The notes beneath the pieces were generated by a model that was not told the origin of the DNA, did no database searches, and saw only the letters and a program-made list of their open reading frames with translations. Shown here one piece after another: positions 24,881 to 34,187 of a stretch of 64,000 bases of DNA. The position numbers and the translations under genes were made by a program. Each line of letters opens with the position of its first letter. Positions within the stretch are counted from its first letter, which is position 1. Source of the DNA: an uncultured Vampirovibrio sp. (GTDB lineage Bacteria > Cyanobacteriota > Vampirovibrionia > Gastranaerophilales > Gastranaerophilaceae); contig CAJTLG010000001.1 in NCBI GenBank assembly GCA_910577395.1, positions 62,001 to 126,000 on the forward strand. The letters run 5' to 3'.

Positions 24881-25678
24881 ATGATAAACGGTAAAAAAAT
24901 AGTTGTAATAATGCCTGCATACAATGCAGAAAAGACTTTAGAGATTACCTATAATGAAATCTATAAGGATTTTGTGGATAAGGTTATTCTTGTTGACGAC
25001 AATTCTTCTGATAACACAAAAGATGTTTCAAAAAAGTTAAACATAACAACGATTGTGCATAATGAAAATAAAGGCTACGGGGGAAACCAAAAATCCTGCT
25101 ATACGGCAGCTCTTAAAGAAGGGGCTGATATTGTGATAATGCTGCATCCTGATTATCAATATACCCCAAAGCTAATTCCTGCAATGGCATCCATGATTGC
25201 ATTTGGCGAATATGATGCAGTTACTGCTTCCCGTATGCTTACAAACAGTGCACTTAAAGGCGGTATGCCTTTGTATAAATATGTTGCAAATAAATTTTTA
25301 ACAGCATTTCAAAATTTTTTTCTGGGGCAAAAATTATCAGAATACCATACAGGCTTTAGGGCTTTTAGCAGGGCAATTTTAGAAAATCTACCGCTTGCAG
25401 AGTGTAATGATGATTTTATATTTGATAACGAAATGCTTGCGCTCATTTATTATTACGGTTATACAATAGGGGAAATTTCCTGTCCGACAAAATATTTTCC
25501 GGAGGCAAGTTCAATTAATTTTAAGCGCTCTACAAAATATGGCTTTGGGGTACTTAATGTAAGTATTAAATATTTTCTAGCGCATCTTGGTCTTTATAAA
25601 TCAAAGATTTTTAAACATGGCGCAAAAAAGCTGAACATTGATTCAAAACTTCAATATTACCATTTATCGGATGAATAA
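24881..25678 (+). CDS. GT2 glycosyltransferase (DPM1/polyprenyl-phosphate type)
   Basis: Family 2 glycosyltransferase that likely transfers a sugar from a nucleotide sugar to polyprenyl phosphate on the cytoplasmic face. KIVVIMPAYNAEKTLE starts the GT-A fold; VILVDDNSSDNT gives the nucleotide-binding Asp residues, HNENKGYGGNQKSC follows, and MLHPDYQY holds the DxD-equivalent (HPDYQ in place of DADLQ). The C-terminus (HTGFRAFSRAIL, then KYGFGVLNVSIKYFLAHLGL) is typical of DPM1-like enzymes with a membrane-associated tail. 265 aa from the ATG at 24881; an upstream in-frame start at 24845 is rejected because it falls on the -35. It overlaps the next gene by 8 nt: the product sugar-lipid probably feeds the GT39 enzymes. 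Confidence 0.88.
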   Translation: MINGKKIVVIMPAYNAEKTLEITYNEIYKDFVDKVILVDDNSSDNTKDVSKKLNITTIVHNENKGYGGNQKSCYTAALKEGADIVIMLHPDYQYTPKLIPAMASMIAFGEYDAVTASRMLTNSALKGGMPLYKYVANKFLTAFQNFFLGQKLSEYHTGFRAFSRAILENLPLAECNDDFIFDNEMLALIYYYGYTIGEISCPTKYFPEASSINFKRSTKYGFGVLNVSIKYFLAHLGLYKSKIFKHGAKKLNIDSKLQYYHLSDE

Positions 25679-27128
25679 AGTTATGTTTTATAAGACAACC
25701 ATTGTTTTAATATTTATTGCAGGTATTTTGTTAAGGCTAAAGGCATATTTTATGAATGTCCCGCTTTGGTTAGATGAGTGTTCGCTTGCATTAAACATTA
25801 TGCATAGAAATATTTTTGGGTATTTCGCCCCGCTTGAGCATATTCAAAGTGCCCCGCCGTTTTTTATGATGGCAACAAAACTTGTTACTATGGTATTTGG
25901 ACTTAGTGAGTATACGTTAAGATTAATTCCTTTGCTTGTATCTGTTGTTTCAATGTTTGTATTTTATATATTTTCTAAAAAAATGCTTGATAAAAAATGG
26001 AGCATAATAACAGCAAACCTTTTGTTTGCAATTAATTTCAGACTTATATATTTTGCAGAAGAATTTAAACAGTATGCTTCGGATATCCTGTTTTTTATGC
26101 TTGCACTTTTCTTCTTAAGCAAGGTTAAACTTGGTAAGGTAAGTTTTAAGAAGGCTCTATTTACCGGGCTTGTTTGTTTTTTAATGCTGCTTTGTTCTAT
26201 GCCTTCAATGTTTGTTACAGGTGCATATGTAGTATACAATTTGAAATTATTAAATAAAGGTACGGGGGGGGGTAGAAATCTCTTTGGTTTTCTGCTTCCG
26301 TTTTTTATCTTTGGGCCGTTTTATTATATTTACAATCTGTATCCGACAAAACAAGCTATGTTTTCAAATTTTCTTGACCAATGGCAAAGCGGATTTATGA
26401 ATTACAACCCTTTGAATATTTTTCCTCTGTTAAGGGAAAATTTGGATTATCTTTTTAATTTTACTCCATTTATTTTATTTGGGGTTGTACTTTTGGTTTG
26501 GGGTATTATTCTCCTTTCTAAAAGTGAAAACAAAATAGTAAAATTAATGCTTTTAGCGCTGCTCTTATCTTTTGTGGCTTCGTTTTGTAATATTTTTCCT
26601 ATTAAAAACAGGGTGTCTGTTTATATAATAATACCGTTTCTTATTTGTATAATAAAGCCACTGGATATAATTTCCGTTAAAAATAAAATATGCAGCACTT
26701 TAGCTATAATATTTTCTTTACTGTTTTTTAGTGCATATAATCTTTCCTATGCAAAAAGCCTTGTTTTTGAAAATTTCATCAAAAGTAAAAAAGACGGCAG
26801 AGCCACTATGGAAATTTTAAGCAAAAAATTTAAACCCGATGAAGTTTTAGTATATAATGATGCAACAAATTCCATATATGATTTTTATTCTGAAAAAAGT
26901 GGTATGTATGCTGATAAAATCATAAGGATTAATCTTCCTCAGTATTCAAGAGAATTTTATTTAGGATTGTTAAATCAGCTTCCAAAAAATCATACATATT
27001 GGTTTTATTATGCAAATGATTATGTAAGAATGCCCGTTGTACCCTTTATAAGGGAGTGGATACAAGATAAAGAAGTATTGGAAGAACACTGTATAAATGA
27101 ATCATATTTGCTTCATGTAAAATTATAG
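25671..27128 (+). CDS. GT39/ArnT-like membrane glycosyltransferase, copy 1, with G9 tract
   Basis: Polytopic GT-C glycosyltransferase that uses a polyprenyl-phosphate sugar donor on the outer face of the membrane. The first helix is followed by PLWLDECSLALN, holding the catalytic Asp-Glu pair of the PMT/ArnT superfamily in the first periplasmic loop; about ten further membrane helices and a C-terminal soluble domain (YNDATNSIYDFYSEKSG...) follow. 485 aa from ATG 25671, overlapping the GT2 stop. Nine consecutive G at 26264-26272 encode Gly-Gly-Gly in a loop (KGTGGGRN) missing in the paralogue next door; one extra G gives TAG immediately, so the gene may be phase variable. Confidence 0.85.
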   Translation: MNKVMFYKTTIVLIFIAGILLRLKAYFMNVPLWLDECSLALNIMHRNIFGYFAPLEHIQSAPPFFMMATKLVTMVFGLSEYTLRLIPLLVSVVSMFVFYIFSKKMLDKKWSIITANLLFAINFRLIYFAEEFKQYASDILFFMLALFFLSKVKLGKVSFKKALFTGLVCFLMLLCSMPSMFVTGAYVVYNLKLLNKGTGGGRNLFGFLLPFFIFGPFYYIYNLYPTKQAMFSNFLDQWQSGFMNYNPLNIFPLLRENLDYLFNFTPFILFGVVLLVWGIILLSKSENKIVKLMLLALLLSFVASFCNIFPIKNRVSVYIIIPFLICIIKPLDIISVKNKICSTLAIIFSLLFFSAYNLSYAKSLVFENFIKSKKDGRATMEILSKKFKPDEVLVYNDATNSIYDFYSEKSGMYADKIIRINLPQYSREFYLGLLNQLPKNHTYWFYYANDYVRMPVVPFIREWIQDKEVLEEHCINESYLLHVKL

Positions 27129-27142
27129 GTTTTAAATTTTAA

Positions 27143-28609
27143 ATGAAAAGATTACAAAATATTTCTTTTAATAAACTTTATTCTGTATTGATTGTATTAA
27201 TATTTTGTCTTGGAATTTTTTTAAGATTAAAAACATATCTTTATAATATATCTTTTTGGTATGACGAAGCCGCCCTTGCGTTAAATGTGATAGATAGAGG
27301 CATTTTTGGATTTTTTAGATATCTTGATTATGTTCAATGCGCCCCGCCCGCTTTTATGATGTTAAGCAAAATCATAACAAATCTTTTTGGTGCAAAAGAA
27401 TGGGCTTTTAGGCTATTACCGTTCATTTTTGGTATAGCTTCAATGTTTGTTTTTTATTTGTTATCAAGGGAAATTTTAAATAAAAAATACTCGGTTCTGG
27501 TTGCTAACTGTCTTTTTGCAATTAATTTTCAGCTAATTTATTACTGTCAGGAATTTAAACAGTATTCGGCCGAAGTTTTTGTAACGCTGCTTGTTGTATT
27601 TTTCTTTAAAAGGCTTGATATTCAAGCCCTAGGTGCAAGAAAATGTTTCTGTATAGGGTTTGTATTTTTTATTATGTTTTTATTCTCTATGACAATTCCG
27701 TTTGTTTTGGCAGCTTTTATTATTTATCTAATGTATAAAAGCAGGGCGGTTTCAATAAAACGGATATTCTTTATATTGTTTCCGTTTACCCTTCTTTTTC
27801 TGCCTTACTATCTATTTTTTCTTTGGCCGTCAAAAGCTTTGATGCTTCGCGATTTTACGGATATGTGGAGTCCGGGGTTTCTTTCCTTAAATTTTGAAAC
27901 AATAAAAACATTTTTTGCTAATTTTTTCCGATTTACTTTTGAACCCAACAATGTACCGATATTGGGGTTGATATTAACTATTACCGGCATGGTTTTGGTA
28001 TTTAAAGATAAAAAACGTCTTGGTGCAATAATTTTACTTGTTGTTTTTGCGGCATTTATTGCATCAATGCTACATATTTATCCGATACATATAAGGCTTG
28101 GCCTTTATCTTGTTCCGTTTTTTATTTTATTTGCGGTAAAACCGCTTGATATATGTAGCTTTAAAACTTTTGATATCAAAATCTATAGTTGGGTTGCAAT
28201 TTTGATATTTATATTATGTTTTAGAGGGTATGGCGTAAAGTATTTTTCAAACTTTTTTAGTCCTGTGATTTTCCATAAAAGTCTTTCAAGAGAAATGATG
28301 TATATTATAAAAAATGATTTAGGGGAAAATGATGTGATTGTATATGATAATAAATCACTTCCTGCTTATTTTTATTATCTTGAATACTTTAATATTAACC
28401 ACAAAAATTCAATGCGTATATCATCATTATCTTATAAAGATTTTAGCAAACTTTTTAAAGGCAACGTATGGTTTTATTGTACCCATGAGGCTGATAAAAA
28501 TAAGGATGCAGCTATTGTTAAATGGATTGTGCATAACGCCTATGGTGCCCAAATTTTATACGAAAAAGAAATATTAGGCTCTTACATTGTAAAGGTTAAA
28601 TTTAACTAA
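27143..28609 (+). CDS. GT39/ArnT-like membrane glycosyltransferase, copy 2
   Basis: Paralogue of the preceding gene, 488 aa, arising by tandem duplication: SFWYDEAALALNVIDRGIFG matches PLWLDECSLALNIMHRNIFG of copy 1, and LLANCLFAINFQLIYYCQEFKQYSAE-like stretches are shared. The catalytic Asp-Glu is kept (YDEA). About eleven membrane segments with a C-terminal soluble part. Unlike copy 1 it has no G tract at the corresponding loop. Starts 14 nt after copy 1 without a clear Shine-Dalgarno; ends overlapping by 4 nt the convergent c-di-GMP gene. The two copies probably glycosylate different surface acceptors. Confidence 0.85.
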   Translation: MKRLQNISFNKLYSVLIVLIFCLGIFLRLKTYLYNISFWYDEAALALNVIDRGIFGFFRYLDYVQCAPPAFMMLSKIITNLFGAKEWAFRLLPFIFGIASMFVFYLLSREILNKKYSVLVANCLFAINFQLIYYCQEFKQYSAEVFVTLLVVFFFKRLDIQALGARKCFCIGFVFFIMFLFSMTIPFVLAAFIIYLMYKSRAVSIKRIFFILFPFTLLFLPYYLFFLWPSKALMLRDFTDMWSPGFLSLNFETIKTFFANFFRFTFEPNNVPILGLILTITGMVLVFKDKKRLGAIILLVVFAAFIASMLHIYPIHIRLGLYLVPFFILFAVKPLDICSFKTFDIKIYSWVAILIFILCFRGYGVKYFSNFFSPVIFHKSLSREMMYIIKNDLGENDVIVYDNKSLPAYFYYLEYFNINHKNSMRISSLSYKDFSKLFKGNVWFYCTHEADKNKDAAIVKWIVHNAYGAQILYEKEILGSYIVKVKFN

Positions 28610-30468
28610 ACTTCTGTAGATAATGAAGGTGCAATAACAATAAATTGTCTTACAAGTTCCTTATCCCATTGTACACCGGCACCAAGTTTTAAAATTTCAC
28701 AAGCTTTTTCAACGCCCAGGCCTTTCCTGTAAGGTCTGTCTGAAACGAGTGCATGGTAGGCATCTGCGATAGATACAATCCTTGCAGAAAGCGGGATTTC
28801 CTCACCTTTAAGGCCAAATGGGTATCCTGTGCCGTCATAATGTTCGTGGTGGAATTTAACCATTGGGATTAAATCTCTTAATGATTCGTTTGGCGCAAGC
28901 ACTTTTTCGGCTCCGATTGCAGGGTGTTGTTTCATAATTTCCCATTCTTCATCGGTCAGCATACTTGGTTTTTTAAGTACGTTTTCAGGAATACCTATTT
29001 TTCCTATATCATGAAGTAATGCGCCAAGTTTAATGCGCTCCACTTCTGCCTCCGGCAGCCTTATTGCTCTTGCAAGGGCCTCAGAGTACCTTGAAACGAA
29101 TGTTGAATGACCTTTTGTATACGGGTCTTTTGCATCAATTGTGCTTGCAAGGGATGTTACAACGTCAAGCAAGTGTTTGTTTGAAATAATCTTTTCGTTG
29201 TGGAATTTGCTTATAAGTTCTTCTTCAAAATCAACACCGATTTCTGCGTGTTTTTTAGTTAAAACTTCTGCAAAGCATTTAAGCGCTTCATCGTCCCAGA
29301 AATTATAATCTTCGCTTGTTACAACTATACAGTTGCCGCTTTCATAGGATTTGCTCTTAGAAATATACATTGCCTGTTCTGCAAGTATGAGGAGCTTTTC
29401 TTGGTTTTTGGATGCCACAGGATAAGATGCAATGCCGGCGCTAACTTTAATTGGGCCTACTGCATCCACGATAACGCAAGAGAGAGTATATGATAAGTAT
29501 TCTGCCATATATTTTGCTTCTTCAAGCGGTGTATTTGGCATTAACACGGCAATTTCGTCCCCGCCGTATCTTCCTGCAAAGTCAGTGCTTCTAATGCTTT
29601 GTTTTATTTTATGGGCAACGGTTTTGATTATTTCATCGCCTTTAGCATGGCCCATTTCCCTGTTTATTTGGGAAATATTTGAAATATCAAATATGCATAC
29701 TGAAAGCTGGGAATTGCCTTGTTCTGCAAGGTGTATTTGTCTTGAAAGCTCTTCTTGCAGGTGTTTATGGTTTGCAAGCCCTGTAAGTGTATCTGTGTCG
29801 GAATTTTTTTCAACCATTTCAAGCAGGTTAATGGTTTTTGCAAATAAGCCCATAGAATTTCCGATAAGCTGGTATAAATCTGCGTACATATCGGCTCTGA
29901 AATCGCCAAGTGCAAATACACCAAGACATTCGTCAAATGCTACAAGCGGGAAAATCAGCATAGCTGAATTGTTTAAATAGGATGAACTTAAAAAACTTAT
30001 ATCTTGGGACCTTTGCATAGTTCTTGTCTCTATGCATTTTACAATAGGGTTTTCGGTATCAGTGAGCATTATTTTGCTTGAATAAGTTGAGCCGACCTTA
30101 TCCACAAGTTTTATATTTACGCATTTGGATTGACTGTTAACAAGCCCTAGTGCGGAACAATTTATATGCATTCTTGTGGACAGGACATTATGAATAGAAT
30201 AAAACAGTTGTCCAAGCTCGTTCTTGCTTGCAAAGGCTTCATTTATAAGTTTTAAAATTTCCTGATAATTTATGTTTAATTTTGAAAAATTCTGGGTTGA
30301 ATATCCACCATAAAGCCTGTTTGCGCTACTCCTTGAAGCATACAATGCAGGATTTTTTGTGTTTATGGGATTTGAAAATACGGAGTTAATTTTAACTTCG
30401 CTTTGTATTTCCTTATTTTTTGACCCTTTATTATTAACAGGTTTATTTTCTTCTTTGTTAGAGTTCAC
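28606..30468 (-). CDS. GAF-GGDEF-HD-GYP cyclic-di-GMP protein
   Basis: A 620-aa cytoplasmic regulator combining a c-di-GMP synthase domain and an HD-GYP phosphodiesterase. Residues 1-60 are polar; 65-215 look like a GAF sensor; the GGDEF domain (about 220-375) has TDTLTGLANHKHLQEEL, the active site YGGDEI (GGDEF variant, 302-306) and an RSTD inhibitory I-site five residues before it; the HD-GYP domain (about 430-600) has HDIGKIGIPENVL, QHPAIGAE and HHEHYDGTGYP. All catalytic residues of both domains appear intact. The start is GTG at 30468 with GGAAGG about 13 nt upstream. A TGTAACAAAA element lies about 95 nt upstream. Confidence 0.92.
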   Translation of the reverse strand: MNSNKEENKPVNNKGSKNKEIQSEVKINSVFSNPINTKNPALYASRSSANRLYGGYSTQNFSKLNINYQEILKLINEAFASKNELGQLFYSIHNVLSTRMHINCSALGLVNSQSKCVNIKLVDKVGSTYSSKIMLTDTENPIVKCIETRTMQRSQDISFLSSSYLNNSAMLIFPLVAFDECLGVFALGDFRADMYADLYQLIGNSMGLFAKTINLLEMVEKNSDTDTLTGLANHKHLQEELSRQIHLAEQGNSQLSVCIFDISNISQINREMGHAKGDEIIKTVAHKIKQSIRSTDFAGRYGGDEIAVLMPNTPLEEAKYMAEYLSYTLSCVIVDAVGPIKVSAGIASYPVASKNQEKLLILAEQAMYISKSKSYESGNCIVVTSEDYNFWDDEALKCFAEVLTKKHAEIGVDFEEELISKFHNEKIISNKHLLDVVTSLASTIDAKDPYTKGHSTFVSRYSEALARAIRLPEAEVERIKLGALLHDIGKIGIPENVLKKPSMLTDEEWEIMKQHPAIGAEKVLAPNESLRDLIPMVKFHHEHYDGTGYPFGLKGEEIPLSARIVSIADAYHALVSDRPYRKGLGVEKACEILKLGAGVQWDKELVRQFIVIAPSLSTEV

Positions 30469-30606
30469 GTTTATTATTAAACCTTCCAGAATTAGATTTC
30501 ATTTTTCACACACTTGTATAATTTAAGTATGAAAATAGTAAAATATTGACAACAAATTTAATTTTTGTTACAAATTCGTATCATTTTTTTACAAATAACA
30601 TTCCTT

Positions 30607-30912
30607 TTAGTTGATTATATTTCCTTTCGGCCTAATAAGCAAGCACTTTTGTGATGATTTTTCTCCGTTCAAAAAAGAAATATTGCTTTTCGGGACATTA
30701 AAAATTTCCGAAAGATATTCAATTATTGCCTTGTTAGCTTTTCCGTCAACTGCAGGTTTGTTAATTTTAATTTTAATAAAAATTTCGCTTAAGTCATCAT
30801 TCAAAAATTCGAAACTGTTTTTCTTTGAGTTTGCACAAACTTTTATTTTTAATCTGTATCCGTCTGTACTTTTATTTATTTCTTTTTTTAAATCTTCAAC
30901 ATCCATTTTCAT
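30607..30912 (-). CDS. DUF167 / YggU (UPF0235) family protein
   Basis: A 101-aa YggU-family protein of unknown function: YRLKIKVCANSKKNSF (usually V.PgAkr..i), INKPAVDGKANKAIIEYLSEIFNVPKSNI (the family signature 'A.d GkAN.ali..la') and SQKCLLI. Divergent from rel across 54 bp. No Shine-Dalgarno; TATATT on this strand ends 5 nt before the ATG. Confidence 0.85.
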   Translation of the reverse strand: MKMDVEDLKKEINKSTDGYRLKIKVCANSKKNSFEFLNDDLSEIFIKIKINKPAVDGKANKAIIEYLSEIFNVPKSNISFLNGEKSSQKCLLIRPKGNIIN

Positions 30913-30966
30913 ATTTTAATATAAATAGCAGATTGAAATATCCTAAAAAAGTTGTAAAATTATGCT

Positions 30967-33207
30967 ATGTCTTATTTGATGCTGTTTAATGAATTGAAAG
31001 AAATGCTTGTTTCTCAAAAAAGAGAACTTGAGGATATCGAGAAGATAGAGCATGCCTATCTTTTTGCATCCCGCCTTCATGAGGGGCAATACAGAATTTC
31101 GGAAGAACCGTATATCATTCACCCTATCGAAGTTGCTAAGATTTTAACGGAATTAAGACTTGATACAAATACAATTATTGCAGCATTTTTGCACGACATA
31201 CTTGAGGACACGGAAACACCGCCCGAGGAAATTGAAAGCAATTTCGGGAATGATGTTTTAAAACTGGTGAATGGCGTTACAAAACTGGGTAAATATCAGT
31301 TTAAATCCAAAGAAGAACGTCAGGCGGAAAATTTTCGCCGTATGTTTATCGCAATGGCTGAAGATGTAAGGATAATTTTTCTCAAACTTGCAGACAGATT
31401 GCATAATATGCGCACGCTTAATTATATGGCAGCAAATAAACAAAAAAGAATTGCGCAGGAAACGCTTGATATTTTTGCTCCTTTGGCTAATCGTCTTGGT
31501 ATCGGTAAAATTAAAGCTGAACTTGAGGATTTATCTCTCCGTTATATAAATCCTGAAAAATATTATGAAATTGCAAAACTTGTAGCTCAAACAAAACATG
31601 ACAGAGATAAGGTGGTTTCTTCCCTGATAGAAACTATTTCCATAAGCCTTAAAGATGCGGGCATTCAGGCTACAATATATGGCAGGGCAAAGCATTATTA
31701 CAGTATTTACAACAAGATGAAACGCCTGAACGTATCGTTCGATGATTTATATGATATTACGGCAATTCGTGTAATAGTTGATGATATAAGGGCCTGCTAT
31801 AATGTTCTTGGGATTATCCATTCTCAGTTTAAACCAATTCCCGGAAGGTTTAAAGACTATATAGCCATGCCCAAAGGCAATTTGTACCGCTCGTTGCATA
31901 CATCCGTTATAGGTGCTAAAAATAAACCATTTGAAATTCAGATAAGAACAAAAGAAATGCATGATGTTGCCGAATACGGTGTTGCGGCGCACTGGCGTTA
32001 TAAAGAATCAGGCTCAGTTAAGGCACAGGATAAAAACGATATTCAGTTTAACTGGATGAGGAAACTTGTAGAAATTGATAAAGATACGGCGGATGCTAAA
32101 GAGTTTGTAGAAAGTGTAAAGCTTGATTTATTTGCAGACCAGGTTTTTGCATTTACTCCCGCCGGGGATGTTGTTGATTTGCCTGCAAATTCCACCCCGG
32201 TTGATTTTGCGTACAGAATTCACACGGAAGTTGGACACAGAACTGTTGGCGCTCTTATAAACGGGCGTATTGTTCCGCTTGATACAAAATTAAAAAACGG
32301 TGATATTGTTGAAATTCTAACTTCAAAACAGTTTATGCCAAAAATTGATTGGCTAAACTTTGTTGTAACAAAAAGTGCAGTTTCAAAAATCCGCCTTTGG
32401 TTTAAAAAATACAAAAGAGAAGATAATATTGAAATCGGGAAATCTGCTCTTGAATCAAATTTAACAAAAGCTGTTCTGGATGAATATTTAAAATCTGGTG
32501 AGGTTGAGCGCTGTGCAAAAGAGATGAACTACAAAACCGCAGATGATTTATTTGCGGCTCTCGGGTATGGTGAAACCACAATCCATAAGGTTTTAAATAA
32601 GCTTAAAAAGCCTGAAGTAAAAGTTATAGAAAACATTGAAGAAAAAGAGACCCCTAAATACAAAAAAAACAGCAAGAAAAACGATATTATAGGTTTAGAG
32701 GGTATGCTCTGGAGCCTTGCAAAATGTTGTTCGCCTATCCCCGGGGAGCCTATTGTTGGTGTTGTTACAAAAACAAAAGGCGTTACGGTTCACAGGCTTG
32801 ATTGTAAATGCCTGTTTGATATTATTCCTGAGCGAATGATGGATATAAGGTGGGCTGATAATGTTTCCCAAGGAACATACGTTGCACACCTGAGAATAGA
32901 AACACAAGACAGAGTCGGTATTTTAAAAGATATTCTTATAAAAATTGCAGATACAAATACAAATATTTCTTATGCCAACACTTATTCAAAAAGCAAAAAG
33001 TTTGGTATTATGGATATTGGTGTTGAATTATCCGATATAGACACCCTTAAGAAAGTAATACTCAATATTCAGACAATTCCTGATGTGCTTTCAGTTAGAA
33101 GGTTGCAGCAAAAAAACGATTTAAACAGCCTGAATAAAGGCCGCAATAAAAATCAAAAGACAAAAAAACAAGCAAAACCAAAGCAGAACAACTATGGAAG
33201 TATTTAA
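30967..33207 (+). CDS. rel: Bifunctional (p)ppGpp synthetase/hydrolase (RelA/SpoT, Rel)
   Basis: Stringent response enzyme, 746 aa. The N-terminal HD hydrolase is intact (HPIEVAKIL, HDILEDTE, KLADRLHNMRTL), the synthetase domain has YDITAIRVIVDDIRACYNVLGIIHSQFKPIPGRFKDYIAMPK followed by GNLYRSLHTS (usually PNGYQSLHT), then TGS (VFAFTPAGDVVDLPANSTPVDFAYRIHTEVG), a zinc-finger region (CCSPIPGEPIVG) and a C-terminal ACT domain (DRVGILKDILIKIADTNTNISYAN). The tail is Lys/Gln/Asn-rich. TTGAAA (30933-30938), 16-nt spacer, TAAAAT (30955-30960), then only 6 nt to the ATG: probably leaderless. Overlaps ribF by 14 nt. Confidence 0.95.
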   Translation: MSYLMLFNELKEMLVSQKRELEDIEKIEHAYLFASRLHEGQYRISEEPYIIHPIEVAKILTELRLDTNTIIAAFLHDILEDTETPPEEIESNFGNDVLKLVNGVTKLGKYQFKSKEERQAENFRRMFIAMAEDVRIIFLKLADRLHNMRTLNYMAANKQKRIAQETLDIFAPLANRLGIGKIKAELEDLSLRYINPEKYYEIAKLVAQTKHDRDKVVSSLIETISISLKDAGIQATIYGRAKHYYSIYNKMKRLNVSFDDLYDITAIRVIVDDIRACYNVLGIIHSQFKPIPGRFKDYIAMPKGNLYRSLHTSVIGAKNKPFEIQIRTKEMHDVAEYGVAAHWRYKESGSVKAQDKNDIQFNWMRKLVEIDKDTADAKEFVESVKLDLFADQVFAFTPAGDVVDLPANSTPVDFAYRIHTEVGHRTVGALINGRIVPLDTKLKNGDIVEILTSKQFMPKIDWLNFVVTKSAVSKIRLWFKKYKREDNIEIGKSALESNLTKAVLDEYLKSGEVERCAKEMNYKTADDLFAALGYGETTIHKVLNKLKKPEVKVIENIEEKETPKYKKNSKKNDIIGLEGMLWSLAKCCSPIPGEPIVGVVTKTKGVTVHRLDCKCLFDIIPERMMDIRWADNVSQGTYVAHLRIETQDRVGILKDILIKIADTNTNISYANTYSKSKKFGIMDIGVELSDIDTLKKVILNIQTIPDVLSVRRLQQKNDLNSLNKGRNKNQKTKKQAKPKQNNYGSI

Positions 33208-34114
33208 TAATCTTGTTGGTAATAATTTCAATCACAAAGGCTCTTCTGTTGCGCTTGGCTTTTTTGACGGGGTGCACCTGGCGCATAAGGCAATTTTATC
33301 AACTGCGGCTGAATTGGCTAAAAAAAATAATTTAAAATCTTTCGTTGTGACATTTAAAAAAAGTCCAAGGTCGTATTTCACACCCAATAATAGCTGTCTT
33401 TCTCTGCAAACACTTGATGATAAGCTTGATATGATTTCAAAAACAGGTATAGATTACGCATATGTGCTTGATTTTGAAGATTTTAAAAGCTTGAGTGCAA
33501 CACAGTATCTAAAAGATATTTTAATAAAAAATTTTAATCCAAAGTATATAGTTACAGGTTTCAACCACACGTTTGGTATGAATAGGTCCGGAAATGCCAA
33601 TTTTTTGCGTACAAATAAAAGCCTTGGTTATAAATACATTGAAGTTGAAAAAATAAGGCTTAATAATACCCTTATTTCAAGTACAAATATTAAAAAGTTT
33701 GTTGAAAAGGGATATATTAAAGAGGCAAATGCACTTCTTGGGTACGATTTTAATATTCAGGGGTGTGTGCAAAAAGGTATGGGGCTTGCAAGGAAACTTG
33801 GGTATAAAACAGCAAATGTCTTTTGGGATAATAATTTAGTGCATCCGCCATATGGCGTTTATTTTGGCTGTGTTGAATATAAGGGTCTAATTTATCGCGC
33901 TCTTATTAATTGGGGTAAAAAACCTACTATAAACAAAGATAATGCCCCGTTGCTTGAAACTCATATTTTGGATTTTGACAAAGAAATATATGGCGAAAAT
34001 ATTCGTGTATATTTTAAGGCTCCTCTTCGTGAAGAAAAAAAATTTAATAATCTTGAAGAACTTAAAAGTGCTATAACTTATGATGTTCAAAGTGTTGCTA
34101 GTCTAAAATTATAA
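33194..34114 (+). CDS. ribF: Bifunctional riboflavin kinase / FAD synthetase
   Basis: Makes FMN and FAD from riboflavin. The N-terminal adenylyltransferase domain has GFFDGVHLAHKAIL (HxxH nucleotidyl-transfer motif) and VTGFNHTFG, followed by ISSTNIKKFVEKG; the C-terminal riboflavin kinase domain has GMGLARKLGYKTANV (normally G-R-x-x-G-F-P-T-A-N; here Ala-Arg and Lys-Thr), PPYGVYFG, INWGKKPT and LLETHILDFDKEIYG with the catalytic Glu. 306 aa is typical. Starts within the rel 3' end (14-nt overlap) and has no Shine-Dalgarno, so probably translationally coupled. Confidence 0.9.
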   Translation: MEVFNNLVGNNFNHKGSSVALGFFDGVHLAHKAILSTAAELAKKNNLKSFVVTFKKSPRSYFTPNNSCLSLQTLDDKLDMISKTGIDYAYVLDFEDFKSLSATQYLKDILIKNFNPKYIVTGFNHTFGMNRSGNANFLRTNKSLGYKYIEVEKIRLNNTLISSTNIKKFVEKGYIKEANALLGYDFNIQGCVQKGMGLARKLGYKTANVFWDNNLVHPPYGVYFGCVEYKGLIYRALINWGKKPTINKDNAPLLETHILDFDKEIYGENIRVYFKAPLREEKKFNNLEELKSAITYDVQSVASLKL

Positions 34115-34187
34115 AAGTAAGCATTGAAAATATTGCCCACAGCCCTAATAAATATGCGCTTGTAAAGGTATATAAAGAGGTTTTCAT
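34098..34187 (-). CDS. Possible 29-aa single-span membrane peptide
   Basis: ORF starting MKTSLYTFTSAYLLGLWAIF with one hydrophobic helix and a terminal LD. It overlaps the 3' end of ribF by 17 nt on the other strand. No good Shine-Dalgarno (AGGAG is 16 nt upstream) and no recognised family. Size and shape recall CydX-like or other small-subunit peptides, but there is nothing specific. Low confidence. Confidence 0.25.
   Translation of the reverse strand: MKTSLYTFTSAYLLGLWAIFSMLTFIILD

Noticed and set aside
29432..29980. 182-codon plus-strand ORF inside the GGDEF gene
   Set aside because: Antisense shadow of a clearly conserved multi-domain protein.
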